A stretch of DNA of 64,000 nucleotides from Tridacna crocea (lineage: Eukaryota > Mollusca > Bivalvia > Cardiida > Cardiidae). The notes under the pieces are model-generated. The model saw only the letters and a program-made list of their open reading frames with translations, ran no database searches and was not told where the DNA came from. This document shows positions 32,843 through 44,479 of this stretch, one piece after another. The stretch spans positions 9,242,245 through 9,306,244 of the forward strand of contig OX031066.1 of NCBI GenBank assembly GCA_943736015.1. Direction: 5' to 3'. The position numbers and the translations under genes were made by a program. Position 1 is the first letter of the stretch. Every line of letters starts with the position of its first letter.

Positions 32843-33491
32843 CAAGAGGACCAAAATGGATCTGGATCGGTCACCTGAATTTTTGAGAGGACCATTGGTA
32901 ATTTTTTTTTAAACTTTGGAAACTAAATCATTAATTTGCCAATCTATTTTGAAAATGTCACCTATAAAAGTCATTTCAATATCTTCACCATCCCTACAAT
33001 TATCACCACAGCAATGATTTTGATGAACAAGAATTTGCTAAAACTTTTTTGGATAGATCATCCAAGGACAATTTCTTGAAGAAGAGCACATGTTCGATAG
33101 TGACTAAAAACACTAAACAAGAGCACTACATGCAGGTGCCAACAATTGGCTGTTGTTTTTCGATGGATGAAAATTTCACTTACAACTTTTGAGAGTCACC
33201 CTAAGAACATCTCTGTGAAATTATTTCAAAATCTGACCAGTGGTTTCAATGAAGAAGATATTTAAAGAATTTCTAAGAAAATTCCATTTGGTTGCCATGG
33301 CAATTAGAATGTTTGATGGACTCAAATTCTGTGAACAGTTTTCAAAGAGAATCTCCCAAGTAACATTTAAGCCAAGTTTGGTCCAAATTGGCCCAGTAGT
33401 TTAGGAGGATTTGATGTTTAAATAATTGTTGGTGACGGACACCAGGTGATCTTAAAAGCTCCCCTTGAGCATGTTTTGCTCAGGTGAGCTA
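32843..33491 (-). mobile_element. HINE-like element H7, minus strand
   Basis: Read on the minus strand it starts TAGCTCACCTGAGCAAAACA and ends in a decayed hairpin with CCTCTTG. It is the only clearly inverted copy and is short (649 bases), lacking a long minisatellite. Its interior resembles the H10/H11 subfamily. Confidence 0.78.
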
Positions 33492-33607
33492 TAATACTAT
33501 GAACAAACTTTTAAGTTTTGTGACAGTATAGAAAACACTTTTGGAAAAGGAGAAAATGCTGGTTAGCAGCATTTTCTCCCTTTTCCACAACATTTTCAAA
33601 AGCTTTT

Positions 33608-36289
33608 TAGCTCACCTGAGCATGAAGTGCTCATGGTGAGCTTTTGTTACCACCAAATGTCCGTCGTCCGTCACGTGACGTGCGTCATCCACAATTTCTT
33701 TAAACATCTTCTCCTCCTAAACCACTGGACCAATCTTGATGAAACTTGGCAGGAATGTTCCTTGGGTGAAACTCTAACGAAGTTGTTCAAGAGATTTAAT
33801 TCCAGGCATACCTGTGGTTGCCATGGCAACCAGAAAAAAAAAAGGCAAAATCTTTGAAAATCTTCGCTAAAACTAAAAGGTGCAGAGCTTTGATATTTGG
33901 TATGTAGCATCTACAAGTGGACCTCTACCAAGATTGTACATATCATGCCCCTGGGATCAAAACTAATCCTACCCCGAGATCACAAGTTTGAAATATATAG
34001 GAACAAAGAAGGAAAACTTTAAAAATCTTCTTCTCTGAAACTAAGAGGGTGCAGAGCTTTGATATTTGGTATGTAGCTTCTCCTAGTGGACTTCTACCAC
34101 GTTTGTTCATTTGATGCCCCTTGGGTCAAAACTTGCCCCGGGGGATCGCAAGTATGAAACATAAGAACAAGGAAGGAAATCTTTAAAATTCATCTTCTCT
34201 GAAAGTAGAAGGTTCAGAGCTTTGATATTTGGCATGTATCTGACATCTCCCAGGAGACCTCTACCAAGTTTATTCATATGATGCCCCTGGGGTCAAAACT
34301 GACCCCCTTCCCGGGGTTCACAAGTTTGAAACATATAGGAACAAAGAAGGAAAACTATAACTTGCTTCTCCACTGAAGCTACAAGGTGCAGAGCTTTGAT
34401 ATTAGGTATGTAGCATCTCCTAGTGGACCTCTACCAAGATTGTTCATATGATGGCCCAGGGGTCAAAACTGGCCCCTCCCTGGGGGTCACAAGTTTGAAA
34501 CAAAGAAACAAAGAAGGAAAACTATAAAATTCTTCTTCTCTTAAAGTAGAAGGTGCAGAGCTTTGATATTTGGTATGTAACATCTCCTAGAGGATATGTA
34601 CCAAGTTTGTTAATATGATGCCCCTGGGGTCAAAACTAGCCCAGCCCAGGGGCTCGCAAGTTTGAAACATAGGAACAAAGAAGGAAAACTATAAAATTCT
34701 TCTATGAAAGTAGAAAGTGCAGAGCTTGATATTTGGTATGTAGCTCTCCTAGTGGACCTCTACCAAGATAGTTCATATGATGCCCCTGGGGTCAAAACTG
34801 GTCCCATCCTGGGGGTCACAAGTCTGAAAGATTGGAATAAAGAAGGAAACTTTTAAAAATCTTCTCTGAAAGTAGAAGGTGCAGAGCTTTAATATTTGGT
34901 ATGTAGCATCTACAAGTGGACCTCTACCAAGATTGTACATATCATGCCCCTGGGATCAAAACTAATCCTACCCCGAGATCACAAGTTTGAAATATATAGG
35001 AACAAAGAAGGAAAACTTTAAAAATCTTCTTCTCTGAAACTTAGAGGGTGCAGAGCTTTGATATTTGGTATGTAGCATCTCCTAGTGGACTTCTACCACG
35101 ATTGTTCATTTGATGCCCCTTGGGTCAAAACTTGCCCCGGGGGATCACAGGTATGAAACAAAAGAACAAGGAAGGAAATCTTTAAAATTCATTTTCTCTG
35201 AAAGTAGAAGGTTCAGAGCTTTGATATTTGGTATGTATCTGACATCTCCCAGTAGACCTCTACCAAGTTTATTCATATAATGCCCCTGGGGTCAAAACTG
35301 ACCCCCTTCCCGGGGTTCACAAGTTTGAAACATATAGGAACAAAGAAGGAAAACTATAACTTGCTTCTCCACTGAAGCTACAAGGTGCAGAACTTTGATA
35401 TTAGGTATGTAGCATCTCCTAGTGGACCTCTACCAAGATTGTTCATATGATGCCCCAGGGGTCAAAACTGGCCCCTCCCTGGAGGTCGCAAGTTTGAAAC
35501 AGAGAAACAAAGAAGGAAAACTATAAAATTCTTCTTCTCTTAAAGTAGAAGGTGCAGAGCTTTGATATTTGGTATGTAACATCTCCTAGAGGACATGTAT
35601 CAAGTTTGTTCATATGATGCCCCTGGGGTCAAAACTGGCCCAGCCCAGGGGCTCACAAGTTTGAAACATAGGAACAAAGAAGGAAAACTATAAAATTCTT
35701 CTATGGAAGTAGAAAGTGCAGAGCTTTGATATTAATTTTGGTATGAGCTCTCCTAGTGGACCTCTACCAAGATAGTTCATATGATGCCCCTGGGGTCAAA
35801 ACTGGTCCCTTCCTGGGGGTCAAAAGTTTGAAAGATTGGAACAAAGGAGGAAAACTTTAAAAATCTTCTCTGAAAGTAGAAGGTGCAGAGCTTTAATATT
35901 TGGTATGTAGCATCTCCTAGTGGACTTCTACCAAGATTGTTCAAATGATGCCCCTGGGGTCAAAACTGGCCCCTCCCTGGGAGTCACAAAGTTGAAACAT
36001 AGGAACAAAGAAGGAAAAGTTTGAAAATCTTCTTCTCTGAAAGTAGAAGGTGTAGAGTTTTGATATTTGGTATGTACCCATCTCTTAGTGGACTTCTACC
36101 AAGATTGTTCATATGATTCCCCGGGGGTCAAAACTGACCCCTTTTGCGGGGGTCACAAGTTTGAAACATAAGAACAAAGAAGGAACTCAGAATTATTTGG
36201 CCTTGAACTTTCATATTTGGTATTTATCTTCATTGTAGACCTTTACTACTCAGTACTCAGGTGAGCGATATAGGACTATCATGGTCCTA
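33608..36289 (+). mobile_element. HINE-like element H8 with an internal 1-kb duplication
   Basis: The head TAGCTCACCTGAGCATGAAG and the tail CTCAGGTGAGCGATATAGGA are present; the final CTCTTG is mutated to CTATT. Around 33,885-34,880 and 34,885-35,880 the same series of about six distinguishable 170-bp units appears twice, including variants such as GGATCAAAACTAATCCTACC. Confidence 0.82.
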
Positions 36290-36603
36290 TTTTTTTTCTC
36301 AGGGCCATAAAGACCAAGGGTTGTTTATTAAAGGGCTAATCACATAGTTGAAAGGCCTTGAAAAAGAAGGCTTTTGATGTTTGTTTGAAAAGAAAAAAAA
36401 AAAGAATACTTTTAACCAGACATTTTGCTTTAGGGTCGTATGAAGCATTGAAGTGACTGATTAAGATAATAACAATGATTAAAGATGCTGTCTTTGCAAT
36501 ATTGTAGGTATATGCCCTGAGAACATGGTAGACTGAAGATCTGACTGCATACAATTAGCTGTATTATGAAAGATCTTTGTTGCTATTGTTAACCATAAGA
36601 ACC

Positions 36604-36834
36604 TTAACTCTTTACCAAACAACAAAATTTTATACTGGTCCAAATTTAAAGTACTTGCAGATAACAAAATGAACATAATTGAAAAAAAATGAAATTTGTT
36701 TCAAGCAGGGTAGAAAACGTTGTGGGATTTGGAGAAAGTGCTGGTTACAAGCATTTTCTCCTTTTCCCACAATGTTTTCAATAGCTTTCTTTATCAAGGT
36801 CGTTGAGAGTCGGGATTGTATGGTAAAGGGTTAA
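36604..36834. mobile_element. TTAA-flanked MITE, minus orientation
   Basis: TTAACTCTTTACCAAACAAC starts it and TGTATGGTAAAGGGTTAA ends it. The hairpin core is AAAGTGCTGGTTACAAGC. Confidence 0.82.
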
Positions 36835-36949
36835 ATATACAGCATTTAAATAAGAATATTAAAGTACTTGTAAAATTGGGTTGCTCATGACTTTGTCCTT
36901 CTCTTGCCAGTTTTTTATTTGCATCAGCTTGTTAATGTTATCTAATTAC

Positions 36950-37160
36950 CAGCATAAGAATTTGAAATCGGTCCAATTTGAAAGCATTTGCATATGATAA
37001 ATGTGACTCAGATGCTGAGATTTTTCTGTGAAAGGTTGTAAAACATTGTGGGATTTGGAGAAAGTGCTGATCACCAGCATTTTCTCCTTTTTCCACACTG
37101 TTTTTAAAAGCCTCCTATCTCAGACTAGTTAAAACTCAGGAATTTGTGGTAAAAAGTTAA
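36950..37160. mobile_element. TTAA MITE, left end degraded
   Basis: TAATTACCAGCATAAGAAT is the weak left end and TTGTGGTAAAAAGTTAA the right end. The right TTAA is shared with the next copy. Confidence 0.68.
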
Positions 37161-37385
37161 CCCATACCACACAAAATATTTTGAACTACTCCAAATTGAA
37201 AGCTATTGCAGACGGCAACATAAATGTGAATCTGTATTTTAAATTTGATTTGGAAAGGCTAGAAAACATTGGGGAAAAAGGAGAAAATGCTGGTTACTAG
37301 CATTTTCTCCTTTTCCCACAATGTTTTCATAATGCGTCTTTTTCAGGGTCGTTAAAAGTCGGGATTGTGTGGTAAAGACTTACAC
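37157..37385. mobile_element. TTAA MITE adjoining the preceding copy
   Basis: TTAACCCATACCACACAAAA begins it and TTGTGTGGTAAAGACTTA ends it. The hairpin AAAATGCTGGTTACTAGC is intact. This is the second pair in the window sharing one TTAA. Confidence 0.75.
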
Positions 37386-37451
37386 CTTAGTTACTTAAAT
37401 TTTGAATACCTATAATTGGAAGGTATATCTTCATAGTAATTGCTAAAAAAG

Positions 37452-37512
37452 GTGCTTGCCGTGCCCTGCTAGCTCAGTTGTAAGCGAACAGTACTCAACA
37501 ACATGGGATTGC
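37452..37512 (+). repeat. Truncated tRNA-like SINE head
   Basis: CCTGCTAGCTCAGTTGTAAG looks like an A-box-containing tRNA head, but a recognisable B box is missing before the MITE at 37517 begins. It is a fragment at best. Confidence 0.3.
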
Positions 37513-37516
37513 TGAT

Positions 37517-37731
37517 TTAAGTCTTTCCCAAACAAGCCCTTCTTTTTACATGTCTGCTGTACAAGTCTTTTGAAAATACTGTGGGAAAAGGAGAAATTGC
37601 TCATAACGAGCAATTTCTCCTTTTTCCACAGTGTTTTCTACCTTTTTGGAAAACTTTCTGCCATTTTCATCAAATTTGAAACTCTTTTGAGTTTGGAAGA
37701 GTCTAAAATTTGTCGTTTGGGAAAGGGTTAA
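37517..37731. mobile_element. TTAA MITE of the CTTTCCCAAAC subfamily, uninterrupted
   Basis: TTAAGTCTTTCCCAAACAAG starts it and TTTGGGAAAGGGTTAA ends it. The hairpin core is AGAAATTGCTCATAACGAGC. It serves as the empty-site reference for the split copy at 26904-28402. Confidence 0.85.
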
Positions 37732-38273
37732 TTTCTTGTTTGGCCAGTGTCTTTCTAAGGATAGATGATTGTCATTGCAAGAGGATTCATCCATCTCTCT
37801 ACGCTGATCAGTTTCAACAATGGCTTTGTAGGAAAACAGTCATTGGCTCTGAAATAGTATCATTTGGAGTGAAAGAAAACACAAATAAAGCATGAAAAGG
37901 TGCACTGGTTAGCACGGTGTAATTGAAATAATGTTGAATACTGCGTTATACATTATTTATTATATACCTAGCAGTGAAATCCTGGAATTTCCCAGTGTAA
38001 CAAATTTTGATATCATCATTAGTGACAATATCAACTTTCAATTTCATTTCCTGCCGTAATTTAGGGACTAATTTTTTTCATTAAGCACTTACAGATAGTG
38101 TTAATTGTAAGTTCTATATTTTCAACCACTGGTCTCGTTTTGTTCTTTTAAATTATGTATTCATCCGCACTATGTCCCTGATTTCTTCTCTCTATCCAAA
38201 GTATTGATTTCGACTTTCAAACGAAAAATAAAAAATAATAATATTAATAAGGTATATAATAAATAGAATAATC

Positions 38274-38413
38274 AACTGGTTATTTTTTATATGAAAACTA
38301 TCTCACCCGGATGCATCGTAAGGGGTTAAAAAAACTCGTGCTGCACACTCGTTTTTTCAACGCCTAACAACGCATCCTCATGAGATATTTTTCATATAAA
38401 AAAATAACCAGTT
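38274..38413. repeat. Palindrome in AT-rich DNA
   Basis: AACTGGTTATTTTTTATATG pairs with CATATAAAAAAATAACCAGT, with weaker inner pairing around ACTCGTGCTG and CACTCG. The total is about 140 bases. Confidence 0.65.
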
Positions 38414-38465
38414 CCTCTATACAATCAATCAAGCAAATTTTGAAGGTACTTGGTCAGGTGAAAGG

Positions 38466-38565
38466 TTAACTCTTTGCCAGATGGCAATATTATTGACATA
38501 TATGTACTATCTTAATTGAAGGCATCTGTATGTGATAGATGCAATTCAGATAATGGGATTATTTT
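38466..38565. mobile_element. Truncated TTAA MITE
   Basis: TTAACTCTTTGCCAGATGGC begins it and internal MITE-like sequence follows, but it stops at the GCTCCC element that begins at 38566. No right end was found beyond that element. Confidence 0.45.
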
Positions 38566-39940
38566 TACGCTCCCTGAAACATTTTTGGGGAGAATTATCG
38601 CCACGCTGTGCGAATGTCGGATCGTGTGTCCGCCAGTCCATTCGAAGCCATTTCTCCATAACTCTTTGACCAAATTTTATGAAACTTCATATCTGAACTC
38701 CTTGGAACAATGCACAAATATTTTTTTCCCAGTTTCTCAATTTGAGGCTGCTTCACGGAAATAGGGGGCTTCATGTTAAAGATCTGTCCGAAGCCATTTC
38801 TCCACAACCCCAAGACCAAATTTTATGAAACTTCATATCTGAACTCCTTGGAACAATGCACGAATATCTCTTTCCAGGTTTGTCAATTTGAGGATGGGTC
38901 ATGGAAAAAGGGGACTTCATGTAAAAAATTGTTTTTCACTAATATCTCCCACACCAATGCTCAAAACTTTGTGAAATTTCAAATCTGAACTTGTTGGAAC
39001 GTTGCCCAGATACCTCTTTCCTAGTTTCTCAATTTGAGGCTGCGTCATGGAAAAAGGGGGCTTCTTGTAAAAACTTATTTTTCTCTAATATCTCCTACAT
39101 TAGTGCTCAAAAGTTCATGAAATTTCACATCTGAACTCGTTGGAATATTGCCCAGATACCTCTTCTCTGGTTTCTCAATTTCAGGCTGCGACACAGAAGA
39201 AGGGGGGGGCTTCATGTAAAAAATTGTTGTTCATCAATATCGTCGGTTCGTCCAAAGCCATTTCTCCATAACCCTTGGACTAACTTTGATGAAAATTCAT
39301 ATCTGAACTCCTTGGAACAATGCGCAAATACTGTATTCCCAGTTTCTCAATTTGAGGCTGCGTCGCAGAAAAAAGGGGCTCCCTGTTAAAAATCCATCTA
39401 AAGCTATTTCTCCACAACCCCAGGACCAACTTTTATGAAACTTCATATCTGAACTCCTTGGAACAATGCATGAATATCTCTTTCCCGGTTTCTCAATTTG
39501 AGGGTGGGTCACAGAAAAAGGAGGGTTCATGTTAAAGATCTGTCCGAAGCCATTTCTCCACACCCCGGGGACCAAATTTTATGAAACTTCATATCTGAAC
39601 TCCTTGGAATAATACACGAATATCTCTTTCCAGGTTTGTCAATTTGAGGGTGGGTCATAGAAAAAGGGGACTTCATGTAAAAAATTGTTTACCACTAATA
39701 TCTCCCACATCAGTGCTCAAAACTTTGTGAAATTTCAAATCTGAACTTGTTGGAACGTTGCCCAGATACCTCTTTCCTAGTTTCTCAATTTGAGGCTGCG
39801 TCACGGAAAAAGGGGGCTTCTTGTAAAAAATTATTTTTCTCTAATATCTCCTACATTAGTGCTCAAAAGTTCATGAAATTTCACATCTGAACTCATTGGA
39901 ACATTGCCCTGATACCTCTTCTCAGGTTTCTCAATTATTG
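38566..39940 (+). mobile_element. GCTCCCC-family minisatellite element
   Basis: It starts CGCTCCCTGAAACATTTTTG with GGGGAG downstream, then units carrying GAAGCCATTTCTCCA, CTGAACTCCTTGGAACAATG, TCTCAATTTGAGGCTGCG and GGAAAAAGGGGGCTTC. Longer blocks recur within it (for example 38,930-39,150 and 39,690-39,900). The 3' end is not sharply defined. Confidence 0.6.
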
Positions 39941-40066
39941 TGAAGATTGACAGTCTTTCATTGTGTAATCAGTACAGGTGTTAGTCGCTGGTAGAAAAAA
40001 AAATATTTAGAATCAGGCAAAAAGTGAACAAAAGACAGAGTGACAAAGCATTTTCTATCCAACTTT

Positions 40067-41735
40067 TAGCTCACCAGAGCACAAAGTGCTCAAGGGGAGC
40101 TTTAAGGATCACCCGGTGCCCGTCGTGCGATGTCCGTCGTGTGTCATCACAAATTCTTAAAACATCATCTCCTCCTAAACGGCTGGACCAGATTTGGACC
40201 AAACTTTGATGGAATGTTTCTTGGGAGGTCCTCTTTAAAAAAAAGTGTTCACAGAATTTGATTCCATCAAAAACTCTGCTTGCCATGGCAACCGAATTGA
40301 ATTTTTTTAGAAATTCTTTAAAAATCTTCTCAGAAACGTCTGGTCAGATTTTGAAATGATTTCACGGAGATGTTCCTTGTGTGACGCTTTTAAAAAACTG
40401 TTTGCGAAATTTTGATCCATTGAGAAACAAAGCGCTGGTGACTGACTGGGGGCCATATGCACCATATGGATATGAAGAAGTTCTTTATAATTCTTCTGCT
40501 CTGGAACTGCTGGTCAGATTTTGAATTAGATTCACAGAGATGTTCCTTGGATGACCCTTTTCAAAAAAGACTTTTGCAAAATTTTGATCCATCAAGAAAC
40601 ATGGCTCTGGTGACTGGGAGCTACATGCACAATACAGATGAAGAAATTCTTAAAAAGTCTTCTCTGAAACTGATGGTCAGATTTTGAAATAGTTTTACAG
40701 AGATGTTCCATGGTCAACCTTTTCAGAAATTGGTCGGGAAATTTTAATCTGGTGAGAAACATGTCTCTTGTGACAAGGGGCTTCTTGCACTATACATCCT
40801 TGAAGAAATTCTAAAAAATTCTTCTTCTCTAGAATGGCTGGTCAGGTATTGAAATTATTTCACAAAATGTTCCTTCGGTGACCTTCTTCAAAAAGTGTTT
40901 GCAAAATTTTGATGCGTCAAGAAACATGGCTCTGATAGGGATTGCTGCTTGAACGATATGGCTATGAAGAAATTCTTAAACATTTTTCTTTTCTGAAATG
41001 GCAAGTCAGGTTTTGAAATAATTTCACAGAAATGATCTATGGCTGATCGTTTTGCAAAGTGTTAGAGAAATTTTGATCCATCTAGAAACATGGCTTTGAT
41101 TGCTGTGGGCTATTTACACTATATGGACATGAAGAAATTCTAAAAAAAAAAGATCTTCTTCTCTGAAACCTCTGGTTAGATTTCGAAATAATATCACAAA
41201 AATGTTCTTTGGGCAACTCTTTTCAAAAACTGTTTAAAAAATTGTGATCTGTCAAGAAACATGGCTCTTGTAGTTGGGGCTATTTGCACTACAGGGACAT
41301 GAAGAGGAATTTCTCAATTCTTCTCTGAAATGGGTGGTCCAATTTTGAAATAATTTCACAGACATGTTCCTAGGGTGACTCTTTTCAAAAAGAGTTAGGG
41401 AAATTTTATACGTCGAAAAACACCAGCCTGCATGAGGTTTTCTTGTTTGACTTATGTTTTCAGTCACTATGGAGCATGTGCTCTTCTTCAAGAAATTGTC
41501 CTTTGCTGATCTACCCCAAAATTTATTTGCAGAATTCTGATTCATCAAAATCATTACTGTGGTGATGATTGTAGGTGTGTTGACAGATTTTGAAATGACT
41601 TTTACAGGTGACCTTTTTCAAAAGTGCTTGGCAAAATAATGATTTTTGTTTCCAAAGTTAAAGTACCTTAAAAAATGGGCTATGTTCCTCTAAAAAAAAT
41701 CAGGTGAGCAATCCAGGGCCATCTTGGTCCTCTTG
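40067..41735 (+). mobile_element. HINE-like element H10 (GGTCAGATTTTGAAAT subfamily)
   Basis: The head is TAGCTCACCAGAGCACAAAG and the tail is ATCAGGTGAGCAATCCAGGG, then a stem and CTCTTG. Its units of about 165-170 bases differ from those of H2 and H8, carrying TGGTCAGATTTTGAAATA and TTTCACAGAGATGTTCCTTG. Confidence 0.78.
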
Positions 41736-41736
41736 T

Positions 41737-44413
41737 TAGCTCACCTAAGCACTACGTGTTCAAATGGAGCATTTAGGTCCGTCGTGCGATGTCCGTCGTG
41801 TGTCGTAACAAATTCTTTAAATATCTCCTAAACCGCTGGGCCAGTTTTGGACTTGGATGGAACGTTCCTTCGGAGGTCCTCTTTCACAAGTATTCACAGA
41901 ATTTGATTTCATCTAAAACTCTGCTTGCCATGGCAACCAAATTGAATTTTCTTTGAAATTCTTTAAGAATCTTCTCTGAAACATCTGGTCAGATTTTGTA
42001 CTGATTTCACAGAGATGTTTATTGGGTGACCCTTTAAAAAAAACTGTTTGATAAATTTTGATCCGTTGAGAAACAAGGCACTGGTGACTGGGGGCTATTT
42101 GCACTATTTGGATATGAAGAAAGTCTTTATAATTCTTTTTCCGAAATTTTGATCCGTTGAGAAACAAAGCGCTGGTGACTGACTGGGGGCCATATGCACC
42201 ATATGGATATGAAGAAGTTCTTTATAATTCTTCTGCTCTGAAACTGCTTGTCAGATTTTGAGTTGGATTCACAGAGATACTCCTTGGATGATCCTTTTCA
42301 AAAAAGATTTTCCCAAAATTTTGATCCGTCAAGAAACATTGCTCTGGTGACTGGGGCTACTTGCATCCCACGGACTTGAAGAAATTCTTAAAAAGTAATC
42401 TTCTCTGAAATTGCTGGTGAGATCTTGGAATATTTCACAGAAATGTTCCTTTGGTGACCATTTTCAAAAACTGTTTGCAAGATTTTGATTCTTCGAGAAA
42501 CCTGGCTCTGATGGGAGGGCTACTTGCACTGTTCAGACTTGTCTTCTTTGAAATGGCTGGTCAGGGTTTGAAATAATTTCACAGCACAACTTGCTCAAGG
42601 GGAGCTTTTAGGATCACTTGGTATCCGTCGTGCGTCGTCTGTCGTGCATCGTCAACAGTTCTTTAAACATCAACTCCTCCTAAACCGCGGGGCCAATCTG
42701 GACCAAACATGGCTGTAATGTTCCTTTGGAGGTCCTCTTTGAAGATTGTTCACAGAATTTGATCCCAATCAAAAGAAACATGGCTCTGGTAACTAGGGGC
42801 TAGTTACGCTATATAGAAATGAGAAAATTCTCAAAAATTCTTATTCTCTGAAACCAATGGTCAGATTTTGAAATGATTTCACTGAAATGTTCCTTTGGTG
42901 TTTCTTTCAAAAATAGTACGTAAAACACTGGTTCTTCAAGAAACATGGCACTGAATAGGGGGAATACATGCACTATATGGGCATGAAGAAATTCTTAAAA
43001 ATTCTTATTTTCTGAAACTGCTGTTCAGATTTTGAAATAATTTCACAGAAATGTTCCTTGGGTGACTTTTGCGAATTGTTCGCAAAACTTTGATCCATCA
43101 AGAAAAATGGCTCTGATGGCTGTGGGCTATTTACACAAAACAGACACGAAGTATTCTTAAAAATTCTTCTTCTCGGAAACCGCTGATCAGGTTTTGAAAT
43201 AATTTCACATCAATGTTCCTTTTGTGATTCTTTTTTAAAACTGTTCACAAAATTGTGATCTGTCAAGAAACATAGCTCTAGTGGTGGGGGCTATTTGCAC
43301 TACTGGGACATGAAAAGGAATTTCCTAATTCTTCTTCTCTGGAACGCCTCGTCAGAATTTGAAGTAATTTACCAGAAATGTTCCTAGGTTGACCTTTCTC
43401 AAAAAAAAAAAAAAAAAAAAAAAAACCCTAGGGAAATTTTTAATCGTCAAAAAACAACAGCCAATTTTTGGCACCTGCATTTGGTGCTCTTGTTCCACTT
43501 AAGCATTTTTCTTCTCTGAAACGCTGGTCAGATTTGTAAATAATTTCACAGAAATGTCTCATTATTGACCCTTTTAAAAATTCTTTGCAAAATTTGGATT
43601 CGACAAAAAACACGGCTGGGTGGGGGCAATTTGCACTATATGGACATAAAGAAATCCTTGAAACTTTTTCTCTGGAACGGCTGGTCAGATTTTGAAATGA
43701 TTCCACAGTAATGTTTTTCTGGGGACCTTTTTTGCAGCTTGTTTGAGAAATTTTGATCTATCAAGAAACACGGCTCAGATAGCTTTTGGCTATTTACACT
43801 ATTCGGACATGAAGAAATTCTTAAAAATTCTTCTCTGAAACCCCGGTCAGATTTGGAAATAATTTCACAGTAATATTCCTTGAATGACTCTTTTCAAAAA
43901 TTATTCACAAACTTGTGATCTGTCAAGAAACAAGACTCTGATGGTGAGGGCTATTTGCACCACAGGGACATGAAAAGGAATTTCCTAATTCTTCTTCTCT
44001 TGAACAACCGGTCGGATTTTGAAACAATTTCACAGAAATGTTCCTAGGGTGACCCTTTTCAAAAGTTGTTGGGATAATTTTTATCCATCGAAAATAACAG
44101 TCAATTGTTGGCACTTACATGTAGCGCCCTTGTTCGACGTAGTTTTTAGTCACTATCTAGCATGTGCTCTTCTTTAGAAATATTTTTTTTGGTGATTTAT
44201 CCCAAAATTTATTTGCAAAATTCTGATTCATCAAAATATTTGCTGTGGCGATGTTTATAGGGGTGTTGACAGATTTTGAAATGACTTTTACAGGTGATCA
44301 TTTCAAAATTGCTTCGCTAAAAAATGATTTTGTTTTCAAAATTTCAATACCTCATGAAAATGGCTATGTTCCTCTAAAAGATTTAGGTGCGCGATCCATC
44401 TTGGCCCTCTTAT
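41737..44413 (+). mobile_element. HINE-like element H11, composite, head-to-tail with H10
   Basis: The head TAGCTCACCTAAGCACTACG begins two bases after the CTCTTG of H10. At 42,588-42,680 a second head-like segment (CTTGCTCAAGGGGAGCTTTT followed by a CGTCGTGCGTCG run) shows that two copies are joined. A 25-base A run lies at 43,400-43,425. The tail is decayed (TTGGCCCTCTTATTG). Confidence 0.7.
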
Positions 44414-44479
44414 TGAATCAGAAACAGGTTACATAAACCGAGTATTTTGATCTTAGAGCTGCAAGCCAATGGCAAGTTT

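Larger units (their letters stand above)
32772..36339. mobile_element. TTAA MITE split into three pieces by two HINE-like elements
   Basis: Piece 1 is 32772-32842 (TTAACCCTTTCTCTAACAAT to GAGAAATTTGAA). Piece 2 is 33492-33607, with the hairpin AAAATGCTGGTTAGCAGC. Piece 3 is 36290-36339 (TTCTCAGGGCCATAAAGACC to AAAGGGCTAA). Joined in order they reproduce the standard 230-bp MITE map. Confidence 0.82.
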
